From positions 558,001 to 622,000 of the forward strand of contig NZ_JADZLQ010000001.1 in NCBI RefSeq assembly GCF_015905305.1: a stretch of 64,000 bases of DNA, in the 5' to 3' direction. Below are positions 16,976-26,081 of the stretch, piece by piece. Each line of letters opens with the position of its first letter. Position 1 is the first letter of the stretch. Origin of the DNA: Pinirhizobacter soli (lineage in GTDB: Bacteria > Pseudomonadota > Gammaproteobacteria > Xanthomonadales > Rhodanobacteraceae). The translations under genes and the position numbers were made by a program. The notes beneath the pieces were generated by a model that was not told the origin of the DNA, did no database searches, and saw nothing but the letters and a program-made list of their open reading frames with translations.

Positions 16976-17362
16976 TCATTGCTGCCCACCATCCCACGGC
17001 TGCTCGGCAATCCATGCCTTGGCCTTTTCAAGGTCGGCATCGGCGAAAAGCCGCAGGTCCGCCGGCACGAAAATCTTCATGGCGCCGGCCAGGCCGCGCA
17101 ACCAGGCCACGTCGGTGACCAGCGCCACGCGATCCCAGCCGCTGAAGTGGCGGAAGCCGAGCTTGGCGTCGTCCCACATGGCGCCAGCCTCGAAGGACTC
17201 AAACCCGGGAGCCACGTGGTAGAGCAGCCGCAACTTGCGATTGACCGCGAAGGCCGCCTCGATATCCGGTACCAGAACGTTTTCGTAGTCGGCCGCGGTG
17301 ACCGTGCCGGTAGCGCGAAAACCAAGGGTGCCAGCGGGTAGGTTGGGGATCTGTTCGATCAT
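16976..17362 (-). CDS. SpoIIAA-like (STAS/SEC14 fold) protein
   Basis: A 128-residue soluble protein of the SpoIIAA-like family (formerly DUF3478). Features are the N-terminal strand-helix GTLGFRATGTVTAADYENVL, the middle LRLLYHVAPGFESFE and the C-terminal helix LRLFADADLEKAKAWIAEQ, all typical of the family. The biochemical role of such proteins is not established. The ATG at 17362 is preceded by AGGAGAG (good ribosome site). It lies 62 bp after recJ and 69 bp before the large M16 gene, in the same direction as both. Confidence 0.85.
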   Translation of the reverse strand: MIEQIPNLPAGTLGFRATGTVTAADYENVLVPDIEAAFAVNRKLRLLYHVAPGFESFEAGAMWDDAKLGFRHFSGWDRVALVTDVAWLRGLAGAMKIFVPADLRLFADADLEKAKAWIAEQPWDGGQQ

Positions 17363-17424
17363 GGCGCTCTCCTGGTGACGACCTTAAGGCTAGCCCACCG
17401 TGCGTGTGCGTAGCGTTGGCGTCG

Positions 17425-19128
17425 TCAGGCCGGGAGCATGTGCTGTACCAGCAGCTGCAGGCTGTCCCTGCCCTGCCAGTGGTTGATGTCCAACTCGTAC
17501 ACCAGGCGCAGTTCCCGCGCAGGTACGTGGCTGGCGTCGACATTGAACATCACGCCCTGGTGACGCCTGCCGTCGCGGGGATCGACCAGGTCCAGGCGCC
17601 AGTGCCGGCCGGCCATGACCCGATGGCCCAGGCAAACAAAGACATCGTCGAAGCATGGAGGGGCAAAGGCCTGGCCCCACGGGCCGCCCTGGCGAAGCTG
17701 CAGGGCGAGTTCGATGCAAAGGTCGCCAGGTTCCAGTCCGCCGTCGGTATGCACGCGTGCCGCCAGCGCCGATTCGTCCAGTTGCTCGCGGGCGATGCGG
17801 TCGAAGGCTTGCGCCAACAGTGGGAAATCCGCTTGGCGCAAGCTGAGCCCCGCCGCCATCGCATGACCGCCGAAGCGCAGGATAAGTCCGGGATGCCTTG
17901 CGTCGATCAAGGCCAGTGCATCGCGCAGATGGAACCCGGCGATGGAGCGGCCGGAACCGCGCAGTTCATCCGTCGCGTCGCCGGCGGGCGCGAAAGCCAG
18001 CACCGGGCGATGCAGGCGTTCCTTCAATTTGGACGCCACCAGCCCCACGACGCCTGCGTGCCAGGAGGGATCGAACAGGGCCACGCCCGCGGCATCGCCG
18101 GACACCTGGGTGCGCGCCACCATCGCTTCGGCATCGGCCACCATGTCCGCCTGCAACTGGCGGCGCTCACGGTTGATCGTGTCCAGTTGCATCGCCCAGC
18201 CACGTGCCTGGGCTGCATCGTCGGTCAGCAGGGCCTCCACGCCCAAGCGCATGTCTTCCAGGCGCCCGGCGGCATTCAGGCGCGGTGCGATGGCAAAGCC
18301 CAGATCCACGGCGCTCAAGGCTTCCATGCTGCGCCCGCTGGCTTCCACCAATGCCACGATGCCTGGGCAGGCACGCCCCTGGCGCATCCGTCGCAGGCCT
18401 GCATCGACGAGCACCCGGTTGTTGAAGTCCAGGGGTACCAGGTCGGCCACGGTGCCCAGAGCAACCAGGTCGAGCAAGGTGGAAAGATCAGCGTCCCTCG
18501 CCGCCGCGTGACCTGCTTCGCGCAGGTGGGCCCGCAACGCCAGCAACAGGTAAAAGACAACGCCGACGCCCGCCAATGCCTTGCTGGGGAATCCATCGCC
18601 ATCGAGATTCGGGTTCACCATCGCATCGGCGGCCGGTAGCGACGGACCGGGAAGGTGATGGTCGGTCACGATCACCACGCTGCCTCGCGCCCGCGCCGCC
18701 GCCACGCCATCGATGCTGGCCACTCCGTTGTCCACGGTCAGCAACACATCCGGCGCCGTCGGCATCGAAGCCACCAGCGCCGGTGTCAGGCCGTAGCCGT
18801 GCAGGAAGCGGTTCGGAATGACATAACCCACCTGCTGCGCGCCAAGCATGCGCAGGCCGCGCACGGCAACCGCGGTGCCCGTGGCACCGTCACAGTCGTA
18901 ATCGCCGGCAACGACGATGCCCTGCCCTTCGGCGATCGCCTTCGCCAGCAACGCGACGGCCCGGTCGATGCCGCCGAGGGCATCGAACCCAAGCATGCGG
19001 GCTAGGCGATGGTCGGCATCGCCGGGCCCGGCGATGCCGCGCGCGGCGTAGACACGCTGCAACACCGGGTGTACTTGCTCTGGCCAGCCCGAAGGCACTA
19101 CCTGCGCTTGCCGCCGACGGATCTCCAC
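17425..19128 (-). CDS. recJ: Single-stranded-DNA-specific exonuclease RecJ
   Basis: 5'-3' exonuclease on single-stranded DNA, acting in recombination repair and mismatch repair. The 567-residue protein has all DHH-family motifs: motif I AGDYDCDGATGT, the acidic VDNG, motif III TDHHLPG, LNAAGRLEDM, and the DHHA1 motifs GSGRSIAGFHLRDAL and FGGHAMAAGLSL. A C-terminal OB-like domain follows. The start is GTG at 19128, 2 bp after the rpfE stop, so the genes are likely coupled. The recJ-rpfE pair is characteristic of Xanthomonadales. Confidence 0.96.
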   Translation of the reverse strand: MEIRRRQAQVVPSGWPEQVHPVLQRVYAARGIAGPGDADHRLARMLGFDALGGIDRAVALLAKAIAEGQGIVVAGDYDCDGATGTAVAVRGLRMLGAQQVGYVIPNRFLHGYGLTPALVASMPTAPDVLLTVDNGVASIDGVAAARARGSVVIVTDHHLPGPSLPAADAMVNPNLDGDGFPSKALAGVGVVFYLLLALRAHLREAGHAAARDADLSTLLDLVALGTVADLVPLDFNNRVLVDAGLRRMRQGRACPGIVALVEASGRSMEALSAVDLGFAIAPRLNAAGRLEDMRLGVEALLTDDAAQARGWAMQLDTINRERRQLQADMVADAEAMVARTQVSGDAAGVALFDPSWHAGVVGLVASKLKERLHRPVLAFAPAGDATDELRGSGRSIAGFHLRDALALIDARHPGLILRFGGHAMAAGLSLRQADFPLLAQAFDRIAREQLDESALAARVHTDGGLEPGDLCIELALQLRQGGPWGQAFAPPCFDDVFVCLGHRVMAGRHWRLDLVDPRDGRRHQGVMFNVDASHVPARELRLVYELDINHWQGRDSLQLLVQHMLPA

Positions 19129-19130
19129 CG

Positions 19131-20048
19131 TCAGCCGCGTCCGCGCCAGAACCGAAGGCGCTGCCCGCGGGAAAGCTGCCAGCGTTCACCGCCGGCAAAA
19201 TGCAGCCGCAAACGGTGGGTACGGCCGGCAAGGAGATCCTCTTCCAGCCGCGGCCACCAGCGGCTGGCGATCACCTGTTCATCCTGCGCGGAAAGATCAA
19301 CCAGCTCGAATGCACTGGCCGGGCCCGGCCACGCTCCCAGGCCATCCACATGGACATCGGCGCGGGCGCCGAGCGCCCACACCAGCAAATCGTCGGCGAA
19401 GGCGTGGGTCAGCCCGGACTCCAAGCCCTCGGGCAATGTGCCAGCACCCCAGAACCACACGCTGTTCACCGGCACCGCCCCGCGTTCACGGCGCCGCAGG
19501 TTCACTGGGTGGTTATGCAACACGATCTGCACTTCGCCCAACACCGCGCGCCACCGACGACCTTCCACGCCCGCAGGCAGGTGGTCGAAAAGGTCCGCAC
19601 CGCGTGCGCCGTCGGGCCCGACAAAGTGCGGCAGTTCGGCGAACGCGGGCAAGCGCAATTGCCAATGCGAAGCATCGGCCATCTCGAAGGCAAAACCGTG
19701 CGCGGCAAAGGCCTCGACGAGGTCGCCGCGCAAGGCATCGGCTTCACCGGCGGTAAGTCCCAACTCATCGCCACAGGCCAATAGCCTGGCGCCGTTGACC
19801 TCCGGCTGCACCCAGGCCGGATCGGCGCAAAGCCATTGATGACCCCTGGCATCGCCTGCCACCAGTTGGCGAATCAAGGCGGCGACCGGAAGGTCACCCT
19901 CGGTGCGAAAGTACGACGACAACGCCGGGATGAATCCCGGCGTTGCATCAGCCAAGCGGTTGCCACGGGCAAGCCACGGCGCCATGGCAGTGACAGCGGC
20001 CAGGCGCGCGCGCGCCGGCATCAGTACATGGCGTTCGGTTGCTGCCAT
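19131..20048 (-). CDS. rpfE: RpfE-type regulatory/phosphoglycerate-mutase-like protein
   Basis: A 305-residue protein of the kind annotated RpfE or phosphoglycerate-mutase-like in Xanthomonas, encoded there beside recJ within or near the rpf locus. Recognisable segments are LPHFVGPDGARGADLFDHLP, VQIVLHNHPVNLRRRERGA and VNSVWFWGAGTLPEGLESG, the last two diagnostic of the family. Its role is unclear, and rpfE mutants in Xanthomonas have only mild effects on exported enzymes. The ATG at 20048 overlaps the stop of the upstream ABC-F gene (TGATG). recJ follows after 2 bp, so the three genes form an operon. Confidence 0.82.
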   Translation of the reverse strand: MAATERHVLMPARARLAAVTAMAPWLARGNRLADATPGFIPALSSYFRTEGDLPVAALIRQLVAGDARGHQWLCADPAWVQPEVNGARLLACGDELGLTAGEADALRGDLVEAFAAHGFAFEMADASHWQLRLPAFAELPHFVGPDGARGADLFDHLPAGVEGRRWRAVLGEVQIVLHNHPVNLRRRERGAVPVNSVWFWGAGTLPEGLESGLTHAFADDLLVWALGARADVHVDGLGAWPGPASAFELVDLSAQDEQVIASRWWPRLEEDLLAGRTHRLRLHFAGGERWQLSRGQRLRFWRGRG

Positions 20049-21931
20049 CACGCTTCCAGTTGTTCCATCAGCTGCAGCCATTCCGCCTCGAGCGTTTCCT
20101 TTTCCTGGCGCCACGCGCCCTGCTTCTGGCTAAGGGACATCAGCTCAGCGGTAGAGCCTTCATAGATCTTCGGATCGGCCAGCTTCGCCTGCACGGTGGC
20201 AAGCTCCCCGTCGAGCGCGCCCATGCGCGACTCGATCTTCTTAAGCTTCGAACGCAGCGGTTTTTCGCGCTCGCGGGTCTGGGCATCGGCCTGGCGACGT
20301 TCCTTTTCAATCGCTGCCGCCGCAGCTGCGGCCACGGCAGCGGAAGGCTTGCCCTGCGCGTTGTTGCGTGAACGCAGCCAGCGCGCGTAGTCGTCCAGGT
20401 CGCCGTCGAAGGATTCGACCACGCCGTCGGAGACGCGCCAGAATTCGTCGCACACCAATCCAAGCAGGTGGCGGTCATGCGAGACCAGCACGATGGCGCC
20501 GCCGAAATCGGCCAACGCATCGGCCAGGGCCTCGCGCATGTCCAGGTCCAGATGGTTGGTGGGCTCGTCCAGCAGCAACAGGTTGGGCTTGTCCCAGGCA
20601 ATCAGCGCCAACGCCAGTCGCGCGCGCTCGCCGCCGGAAAACCCGTCAACCGATTCGAATGCGCGGTCGCCGGCGAAATTCCACGTGCCAAGGAAATCGC
20701 GCAGGCTCTGCTGGCTGGCCGTCGGGGCTTTGTCCATCAGGTGCTCGATAGGGCTGGCGCCTTCGCGCAGGCTTTCCACCGTGTGCTGGGCGAAGTAGCC
20801 GATGCGGGTGTCCTTGTGTGCGGCGCGCTCGCCAGATAGCGGAATCAATTCCCCGACCAGTGATTTCACCAGCGTGGACTTGCCCGCGCCGTTGGGACCG
20901 AGCAATCCGATGCGGTCGCCGGCCTCCAGGCCGAAACCGACGTTGGCCAGCACCACCTTGTCGCCGTAACCGGCATCCACTTCTTCCAGCCGCAGCATCG
21001 ACGTCGGCACGCGATCGGGATCGGCGAACTGGAAGCGGAACGCGCGGTCGGCGCGCACGGCCTCGGTGCCGGCAAGCTTCTCCAGGCGCTTCATGCGCGA
21101 CTGCGCCTGCTTGGCCTTGCTGGCCTTGGCCTTGAAGCGGTCGACGAAGCTCTGCAGGTGTGCGCGCTCGGCCTGCTCGCGGTCATGGGCGATCTGCTGC
21201 TGGCGCAACTGTTCGGCGCGCAGGCGCTCGAAGGCCGAGTAGTTGCCGGTGTAGAGCTTCGCCTTGCCATCGTGCAGGTGCATCGTGTGCGTGATCACCC
21301 CGTCCAGGAACTCGCGATCATGGGAAATGATCAGCAGCGTACCCTGGTAGCGGCGCAGCCATTCTTCGAGCCACAGCACCGCGTCGAGGTCCAGGTGGTT
21401 GGTCGGTTCGTCCAGCAGCAGCAGGTCCGAAGGCGCCATCAGCGCGCGGGCCAGGTTCAGGCGCACGCGCCAGCCGCCGGAGAACGAGGCCACGGCGCGT
21501 TCGTGCGTCTCGGCCGGGAACCCCAGGCCATGCAGCAGGCGGCCCGCACGGGCGCGGGCGTCGTAGCCGTTCAGTTCCTCGATGCGGTGGTGGGCGGCGG
21601 CCACGCCGTCCATGTCATTGGCGTCCAGGGCGTCGCTTTCGGCCTTCAGCGCCGCGGCAATCTCCACATCGCCGCCCAGCACATATTCGATGGCAGGATC
21701 GGGCAGTGCCGGGGTTTCCTGCGCCACCGAGGCCATGCGCGCCTTGCCTGGCATGTCCAGCTCGCCCGCATCGGCCTCCAACTCGCCCTTCAAGGCGGCG
21801 AACAGGCTGGACTTGCCACAGCCATTGCGCCCGATCACGCCCAGGCGCCAGCCGCTTTGCAAGGTAAGGTCAATGTCCGAGAGCAGCAGGCGGCTGCCCC
21901 GGCGAAGAGCGAAACGTCGGAACGAAATCAT
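20048..21931 (-). CDS. ABC-F family ATPase, YheS-like
   Basis: A 627-residue soluble protein with two ABC cassettes and no membrane segments. Walker A motifs are GRNGCGKSSL and GPNGAGKSTL. Signatures are FSGGWRVRLNLA and FSGGERARLALA, and Walker B motifs LLLLDEPTNHLDLDAV and LLLLDEPTNHLDLDMR. The linker between cassettes is charged and helical, and a C-terminal coiled coil (EREKPLRSKLKKIESRMGAL) follows. ABC-F proteins act on the ribosome E site during translation stress. Start MISFRRFALRRGSRLLL at 21931 matches YheS, and the upstream in-frame extension is rejected. It is divergent from the gene at 22074 and heads the ABC-F/rpfE/recJ operon. Confidence 0.94.
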   Translation of the reverse strand: MISFRRFALRRGSRLLLSDIDLTLQSGWRLGVIGRNGCGKSSLFAALKGELEADAGELDMPGKARMASVAQETPALPDPAIEYVLGGDVEIAAALKAESDALDANDMDGVAAAHHRIEELNGYDARARAGRLLHGLGFPAETHERAVASFSGGWRVRLNLARALMAPSDLLLLDEPTNHLDLDAVLWLEEWLRRYQGTLLIISHDREFLDGVITHTMHLHDGKAKLYTGNYSAFERLRAEQLRQQQIAHDREQAERAHLQSFVDRFKAKASKAKQAQSRMKRLEKLAGTEAVRADRAFRFQFADPDRVPTSMLRLEEVDAGYGDKVVLANVGFGLEAGDRIGLLGPNGAGKSTLVKSLVGELIPLSGERAAHKDTRIGYFAQHTVESLREGASPIEHLMDKAPTASQQSLRDFLGTWNFAGDRAFESVDGFSGGERARLALALIAWDKPNLLLLDEPTNHLDLDMREALADALADFGGAIVLVSHDRHLLGLVCDEFWRVSDGVVESFDGDLDDYARWLRSRNNAQGKPSAAVAAAAAAAIEKERRQADAQTREREKPLRSKLKKIESRMGALDGELATVQAKLADPKIYEGSTAELMSLSQKQGAWRQEKETLEAEWLQLMEQLEA

Positions 21932-22073
21932 GCTTGGAAGTCCAGCCGGCAGGCAGCGGCGCCACCGGCAAAAGCGCCATGATAGCGGCTCGTCGTCACG
22001 AATCGATGCAATCGACATGGCGCGGGCCCTTCGCATCTGCTAAAACGACGTCGGGAAAGGGGATACCGACAAC

Positions 22074-22406
22074 ATGAAGAACACCACTACCATTCTGGCC
22101 CTGGCCGCGGCCCTGCTTATCGCAGGACCGACCATCGCCCGTGCCGACAGCCTGCTGATGAAGCGCGTGCAGCAGGAAAAAGGCATGAACCTGCCGAAGA
22201 AAGGCATGAGCATGGACCAGGTGGAGCGCCAGTTCGGCGCACCCACCACCAAGCTCGACCCCCGCGGCGGCGACACGCCCAAGCATCCGGTCATCCACCG
22301 CTGGGAATATCCCGGGTACATCGTGTACTTCGAGCGCAGCCACGTGGTGCATACCGTGCTCAACACCCCGGCAGGCAATAACACCAACCCGGCGGCGGCA
22401 AAGTAA
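22074..22406 (+). CDS. Small periplasmic protein, SmpA/BamE-like motif, function unknown
   Basis: A 110-residue protein with a Sec signal peptide (MKNTTTILALAAALLIAGPT, cleavage likely after ARA at about residue 24). The mature part contains KKGMSMDQVERQFGAPTTKL, which resembles the SmpA/BamE pattern G-M-S-x-x-x-V-x-x-x-x-G-x-P, and then HRWEYPGYIVYFERSHVVHTV. No function can be stated. It is divergently transcribed from the ABC-F gene. A GC-rich inverted repeat at about 22420-22438, without a T-run, may end its transcript before the aguA promoter. Confidence 0.75.
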   Translation: MKNTTTILALAAALLIAGPTIARADSLLMKRVQQEKGMNLPKKGMSMDQVERQFGAPTTKLDPRGGDTPKHPVIHRWEYPGYIVYFERSHVVHTVLNTPAGNNTNPAAAK

Positions 22407-22425
22407 GCCGCCCCTCCTCGCCCGC

Positions 22426-22454
22426 CTGACCGGCGGGCGACGGCACGCTACAAT
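22426..22454 (+). promoter_or_regulatory. Candidate sigma-70 promoter of aguAB
   Basis: CTGACC at 22426-22431, a 17-bp spacer and TACAAT at 22449-22454. The aguA start codon is 29 bp downstream. The -10 element is good and the -35 moderate. The -35 overlaps the inverted repeat that follows the previous gene. Confidence 0.5.
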
Positions 22455-22482
22455 CGGCGGCCCCCGACCTGGCCCGCCCGCG

Positions 22483-23526
22483 ATGACCCCCAAGTTCCGT
22501 CTTCCCGCCGAATGGGAACCCCAGTCGGCCGTGCTGATTGCCTGGCCGCACGCGGGTACCGACTGGGCCGAACGCCTGGTTGGGGTCGAAACCACCTACG
22601 TGGCCCTGGCGGCTGCTGTGACCCGTTTCGAGCCCCTGGTGATCGTGGTCGCCAACGAGGCGGTCAAGGCCCGTGCCATCGAACTTCTCACCGAGGCTGG
22701 CGTGGACATGGCCAGGCTGCGCCTGGTCCAGCGCGACTACGATGATACGTGGCTGCGCGATTCAGGCCCGATCACCCTGCTCGACGACTCAGGCGGCGCC
22801 CAGCTCACCGATTTCCGCTTCACCGGTTGGGGCGGCAAGTTCGGCGCCGAGCGTGACGACGCCCTGGTGGCCGGGCTGGTACACGATGGCGTGTTCGGCA
22901 AGGCCAGCCACCGGCGCATCGACTGGGCGCTGGAAGGCGGCGGCATCGAAAGCGACGGCGAAGGCACCGTGCTCACCACCTGGAAATGTCTGGCCCAGCG
23001 CCACCCAGGGCAACCGCGCGAGGAAATGAGCCAGCTCCTGCGCGAAGGATTGTCGGCCGAGCGCATCCTGTGGCTGGACTCCGGCTACCTGGAAGGCGAC
23101 GACACCGACGCCCATATCGACACCCTCGCCCGCTTCGCCCCGGGCCATCGCATCGTCTTCCAGGCTTGCGACGACCGCAACGACCCCCATTTCAATGAAC
23201 TGCAAAGCATGGCCGATGAGCTGGCCGCGCTGCGCACGATGGATGGCAAGCCCTACGCGCTGTATGCACTGCCATGGGCGAAACCGATCCTTGACGAAGG
23301 GCGGCGGCTCGCCGCTTCCTATGCCAACTACCTCATCGTCAACGGTGCGGTGCTGGTACCGGCCTATGGCGACGCCGTCGATGACGACGCCGCCCGCATC
23401 ATCGGCGAGGCCTACCCTGGCCGCACCGTGGTGCAGGTGCCGTGCCGACCGTTGATCTGGCAGAACGGCAGCCTGCACTGCATCACCATGCAACTGCCCG
23501 CCGCGCTTGGAAACGACCCCGCATGA
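22483..23526 (+). CDS. aguA: Agmatine deiminase
   Basis: Converts agmatine to N-carbamoylputrescine and ammonia. The 347-residue protein is a member of the guanidino-group-modifying family: the N-terminus FRLPAEWEPQSAVLIAWPHA, DDTWLRDSGPI, the catalytic GGGIESDGEG and HIDTLARF (His), and the nucleophile Cys in GSLHCITMQ near the C-terminus. The stop overlaps the aguB start (ATGA), so the two enzymes of the agmatine-to-putrescine route are coupled. Confidence 0.95.
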   Translation: MTPKFRLPAEWEPQSAVLIAWPHAGTDWAERLVGVETTYVALAAAVTRFEPLVIVVANEAVKARAIELLTEAGVDMARLRLVQRDYDDTWLRDSGPITLLDDSGGAQLTDFRFTGWGGKFGAERDDALVAGLVHDGVFGKASHRRIDWALEGGGIESDGEGTVLTTWKCLAQRHPGQPREEMSQLLREGLSAERILWLDSGYLEGDDTDAHIDTLARFAPGHRIVFQACDDRNDPHFNELQSMADELAALRTMDGKPYALYALPWAKPILDEGRRLAASYANYLIVNGAVLVPAYGDAVDDDAARIIGEAYPGRTVVQVPCRPLIWQNGSLHCITMQLPAALGNDPA

Positions 23527-24413
23527 AGAAGAAGACGCTGAAAGTCGCCCTGCTGCAGGAAACCAACCATGGCAGCCGCGATGCCAACCTCGATGCGATC
23601 GAGGCGGGGTTGCGCGAAGCCGCGCGCGCGGGCGCCGAACTGGTGCTGCTGCAGGAACTGCACAACGGCCCCTATTTCTGCCAGAACGAAAGCGTGGACA
23701 CCTTTGACCTGGCCGAAACGATCCCCGGTCCCGGCACCGATCGCATCGGCAAGCTCGCCGGGGAACTGAAGCTCGTGGTGGTGGCGTCGATCTTCGAAAA
23801 GCGTGCCGCGGGCCTGTACCACAACACCGCGGTGGTGTTCGATCGTTCGTCCGAGATCGCCGGCCGCTATCGCAAGATGCACATCCCCGACGACCCGGGC
23901 TTCTACGAGAAATTCTACTTCACCCCGGGCGACCTCGGTTTCGATCCGATCGAAACCTCCGTCGGCAAGCTGGGCGTGCTGGTGTGCTGGGACCAGTGGT
24001 ATCCGGAAGCTGCACGCCTGATGGCGCTGGCAGGCGCCGAGCTACTGCTCTATCCCACCGCCATCGGCTGGGATCCGAACGACGACGACGTTGAAAAATC
24101 CCGCCAGCGCGAAGCGTGGATCACCGTGCAGCGCGGCCATGCGGTAGCCAATGGCTTGCCGCTGCTGGCAGTCAACCGCACGGGCTTTGAACCGGACACG
24201 GCCAAAGTCGGCAACGGCATCCAGTTCTGGGGCTCAAGCTTCGTCGCCGGCCCCCAGGGCGAATTCCTGGCCCAGGCCCGCGCCGAGGGGCGTGAGTTGC
24301 TGGTGGTGGACATCGACATGGAACGCAGCGAAAACGTCCGCCGCATCTGGCCGTTCCTGCGCGACCGCCGCATCGACGCCTATGGCGACCTCACCAAGCG
24401 TTTCCGCGACTAA
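23523..24413 (+). CDS. aguB: N-carbamoylputrescine amidase
   Basis: Hydrolyses N-carbamoylputrescine to putrescine, CO2 and ammonia, completing putrescine synthesis begun by AguA. The 296-residue nitrilase-fold protein has the Glu-Lys-Cys triad in LVLLQELHNGPYFC (Glu), GRYRKMHIPDDPGFYEK (Lys) and GVLVCWDQWYPEAAR (Cys). The start at 23523 (MKKKTLKVALLQ) overlaps aguA by 4 nt, which decides it against a longer in-frame reading into aguA. The TraB-family gene follows after 8 bp. Confidence 0.95.
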   Translation: MKKKTLKVALLQETNHGSRDANLDAIEAGLREAARAGAELVLLQELHNGPYFCQNESVDTFDLAETIPGPGTDRIGKLAGELKLVVVASIFEKRAAGLYHNTAVVFDRSSEIAGRYRKMHIPDDPGFYEKFYFTPGDLGFDPIETSVGKLGVLVCWDQWYPEAARLMALAGAELLLYPTAIGWDPNDDDVEKSRQREAWITVQRGHAVANGLPLLAVNRTGFEPDTAKVGNGIQFWGSSFVAGPQGEFLAQARAEGRELLVVDIDMERSENVRRIWPFLRDRRIDAYGDLTKRFRD

Positions 24414-24421
24414 GGCCGCCG

Positions 24422-25648
24422 ATGACCATCCCCGAACCCGCAGCCATCCTGCCCGCTGCGCTCGACGGCCAGCCGATCGAACGGATCACACGCGACGGCG
24501 TGCAGTACGTACTGCTGGGCACCGCGCATGTATCGCGCGCCTCGGTGGAGGCAGTTCAAGCCCTGCTGGCGCACGAGAGCTTCGATGCCGTGGCCATCGA
24601 GTTGTGCGAGAGCCGCGCGGCCAGCGTGCGCGACCCGGAAGCCTTCAAGCGCATGGACCTGTTCCAGGTGATCCGCCAGGGCAAGGCCGGCATGGTTGCC
24701 GCGAGCCTGGTGCTGTCTTCGTTCCAGCGCCGCATGGCTTCGCGCTACGGCATCGAGCCCGGCGCTGAGATGAAAGCGGCCATGGAAGGCGGGCACGCAC
24801 GCAACCTGCCGGTGTGGCTGGTGGATCGCGAAGTGGGCACCACGCTCAAGCGCGCCTGGCGCAGCGTCGGCTTCTGGCAGCGTTTCGGCCTGATGGGCGG
24901 CCTCTTGGCCAGTGTCTTCGACAAGGACGACATCGCTGAAGAGGACATCGAAAACCTCAAGCAGAACGATATCCTGGAAAGCGCCTTCAGCGATTTCGCC
25001 AAGGGATCGCAGCCGCTGTATCGCGCGCTGATCGGCGAACGGGATGAATACATGGCCGCCCGCCTGCGCGAAGCGGCCATGCGGGCGCCCGGCGTGCAAC
25101 GCGTACTGGTGGTGATCGGCGCCGGTCACCTGAAGGGATTGGTCGAACAACTAGGGAGCCAGCAGCAAGATCCCACCACGCTTGCCGATGAACTCGCCGT
25201 CGTGCCGTCTGCGGCGCGTTGGCCGAAATATCTTGCCGTGGGCCTGGTGCTGGCCGTATTCGGGTTGATTGCCTACGCCTTCACCCGCAATACCGCCGTG
25301 GGCTTTGCCGCGCTGCGCAGCTGGATCCTTTTCACCGGTTGCCTGGCCGCGGTGGGCGCTTTTGCCGCAGGGGGGCATCCCTTGAGCGCACTGGCCGCCT
25401 TCATCGCCGCACCGCTCAAGCCCTTTCGCCCAGGCATTCCCGCCGGCGGCATCAGCGCCATGACCGAAGCCTGGGTGCGCAAGCCTCGCGTAGGCGATTT
25501 CGAGACACTGGCCAACGATGTGTCGCACTGGAAGGGCTGGTGGACCAACCGCGTGGCGCGGACACTTTTGAATTTCTTCTTCGTCAGCCTCGGCACCCTG
25601 GCCGGGGAGTACCTTGCCGGGTTCCACATCGTCAAGTCGCTACTGTAG
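24422..25648 (+). CDS. TraB/PrgY-family membrane protein
   Basis: A 408-residue protein with an N-terminal TraB domain: VLLGTAHVSRASVEAV, VAIELCESRAAS, IGERDEYMAARLREA and VVIGAGHLKGLVEQ, which carry the paired G-x-x-H elements of the TraB/TIKI/PrgY superfamily. The C-terminal third (from about residue 260) has several hydrophobic segments (YLAVGLVLAVFGLIAYAFT, ILFTGCLAAVGAFAAGG, LNFFFVSLGTLAGEYLAGF), so it is membrane-anchored. Enterococcal relatives shut down pheromone activity and distant animal relatives are metalloproteases. The substrate here is unknown. It lies 8 bp after aguB, with no obvious functional link. Confidence 0.87.
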   Translation: MTIPEPAAILPAALDGQPIERITRDGVQYVLLGTAHVSRASVEAVQALLAHESFDAVAIELCESRAASVRDPEAFKRMDLFQVIRQGKAGMVAASLVLSSFQRRMASRYGIEPGAEMKAAMEGGHARNLPVWLVDREVGTTLKRAWRSVGFWQRFGLMGGLLASVFDKDDIAEEDIENLKQNDILESAFSDFAKGSQPLYRALIGERDEYMAARLREAAMRAPGVQRVLVVIGAGHLKGLVEQLGSQQQDPTTLADELAVVPSAARWPKYLAVGLVLAVFGLIAYAFTRNTAVGFAALRSWILFTGCLAAVGAFAAGGHPLSALAAFIAAPLKPFRPGIPAGGISAMTEAWVRKPRVGDFETLANDVSHWKGWWTNRVARTLLNFFFVSLGTLAGEYLAGFHIVKSLL

Positions 25649-25659
25649 AAAACTAAGGA

Positions 25660-25689
25660 TTGTCGGTTATCCGGACCGCCCCCTATAAT
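25660..25689 (+). promoter_or_regulatory. Promoter of the cytochrome c gene pair
   Basis: TTGTCG (25660-25665), an 18-bp spacer and a consensus TATAAT (25684-25689), 47 bp before the first cytochrome start codon. Confidence 0.7.
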
Positions 25690-25736
25690 CAACGGGTTTT
25701 TAATCCCGGTCGCAGGCCGGTCTGACGGGAATCCCT

Positions 25737-26063
25737 ATGAAGCGATTGCAAGTGCTTGGCCTGGCCGTGACGGTCGCCCTCCTGGCGGCCGGCTCCGCGC
25801 ATGCCGCGGGCGACAAGGCCAACGGCCGCAGCCTGGTGTACACGTGTGCCGGCTGCCATGGTGTTCCCGGCTACGAGAACGTCTACCCCACCTATCACGT
25901 GCCGCGGATCGCCGGCCAGAACGAGCAGTACATCATCAGCGCGCTGCACGAATACAAGTCCGGCGACCGCAAGCACCCGACCATGGGCGCCCAGGCGCAG
26001 AGCATGTCCGACCAGGAAATCGAGGACATCGCAGCCTACCTTTCCAGCATCACCAAAAAGTAA
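25737..26063 (+). CDS. Class I c-type cytochrome (c553/c4-like)
   Basis: A 108-residue exported monoheme cytochrome. It has a Sec signal peptide (MKRLQVLGLAVTVALLAAGS, cleavage after AHA), a heme-attachment motif CAGCH, a conserved PRIAGQNEQYIISAL helix typical of the c4/c553 group, and a probable axial Met in HPTMGAQAQSMSDQEIEDIA. It is expected to be a periplasmic electron carrier. A second, similar cytochrome starts 18 bp downstream, so the pair behaves as a two-gene operon and resembles the two halves of a diheme cytochrome c4 split in two. Confidence 0.92.
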   Translation: MKRLQVLGLAVTVALLAAGSAHAAGDKANGRSLVYTCAGCHGVPGYENVYPTYHVPRIAGQNEQYIISALHEYKSGDRKHPTMGAQAQSMSDQEIEDIAAYLSSITKK

Positions 26064-26081
26064 AGCGCCAAGGACCCAAGC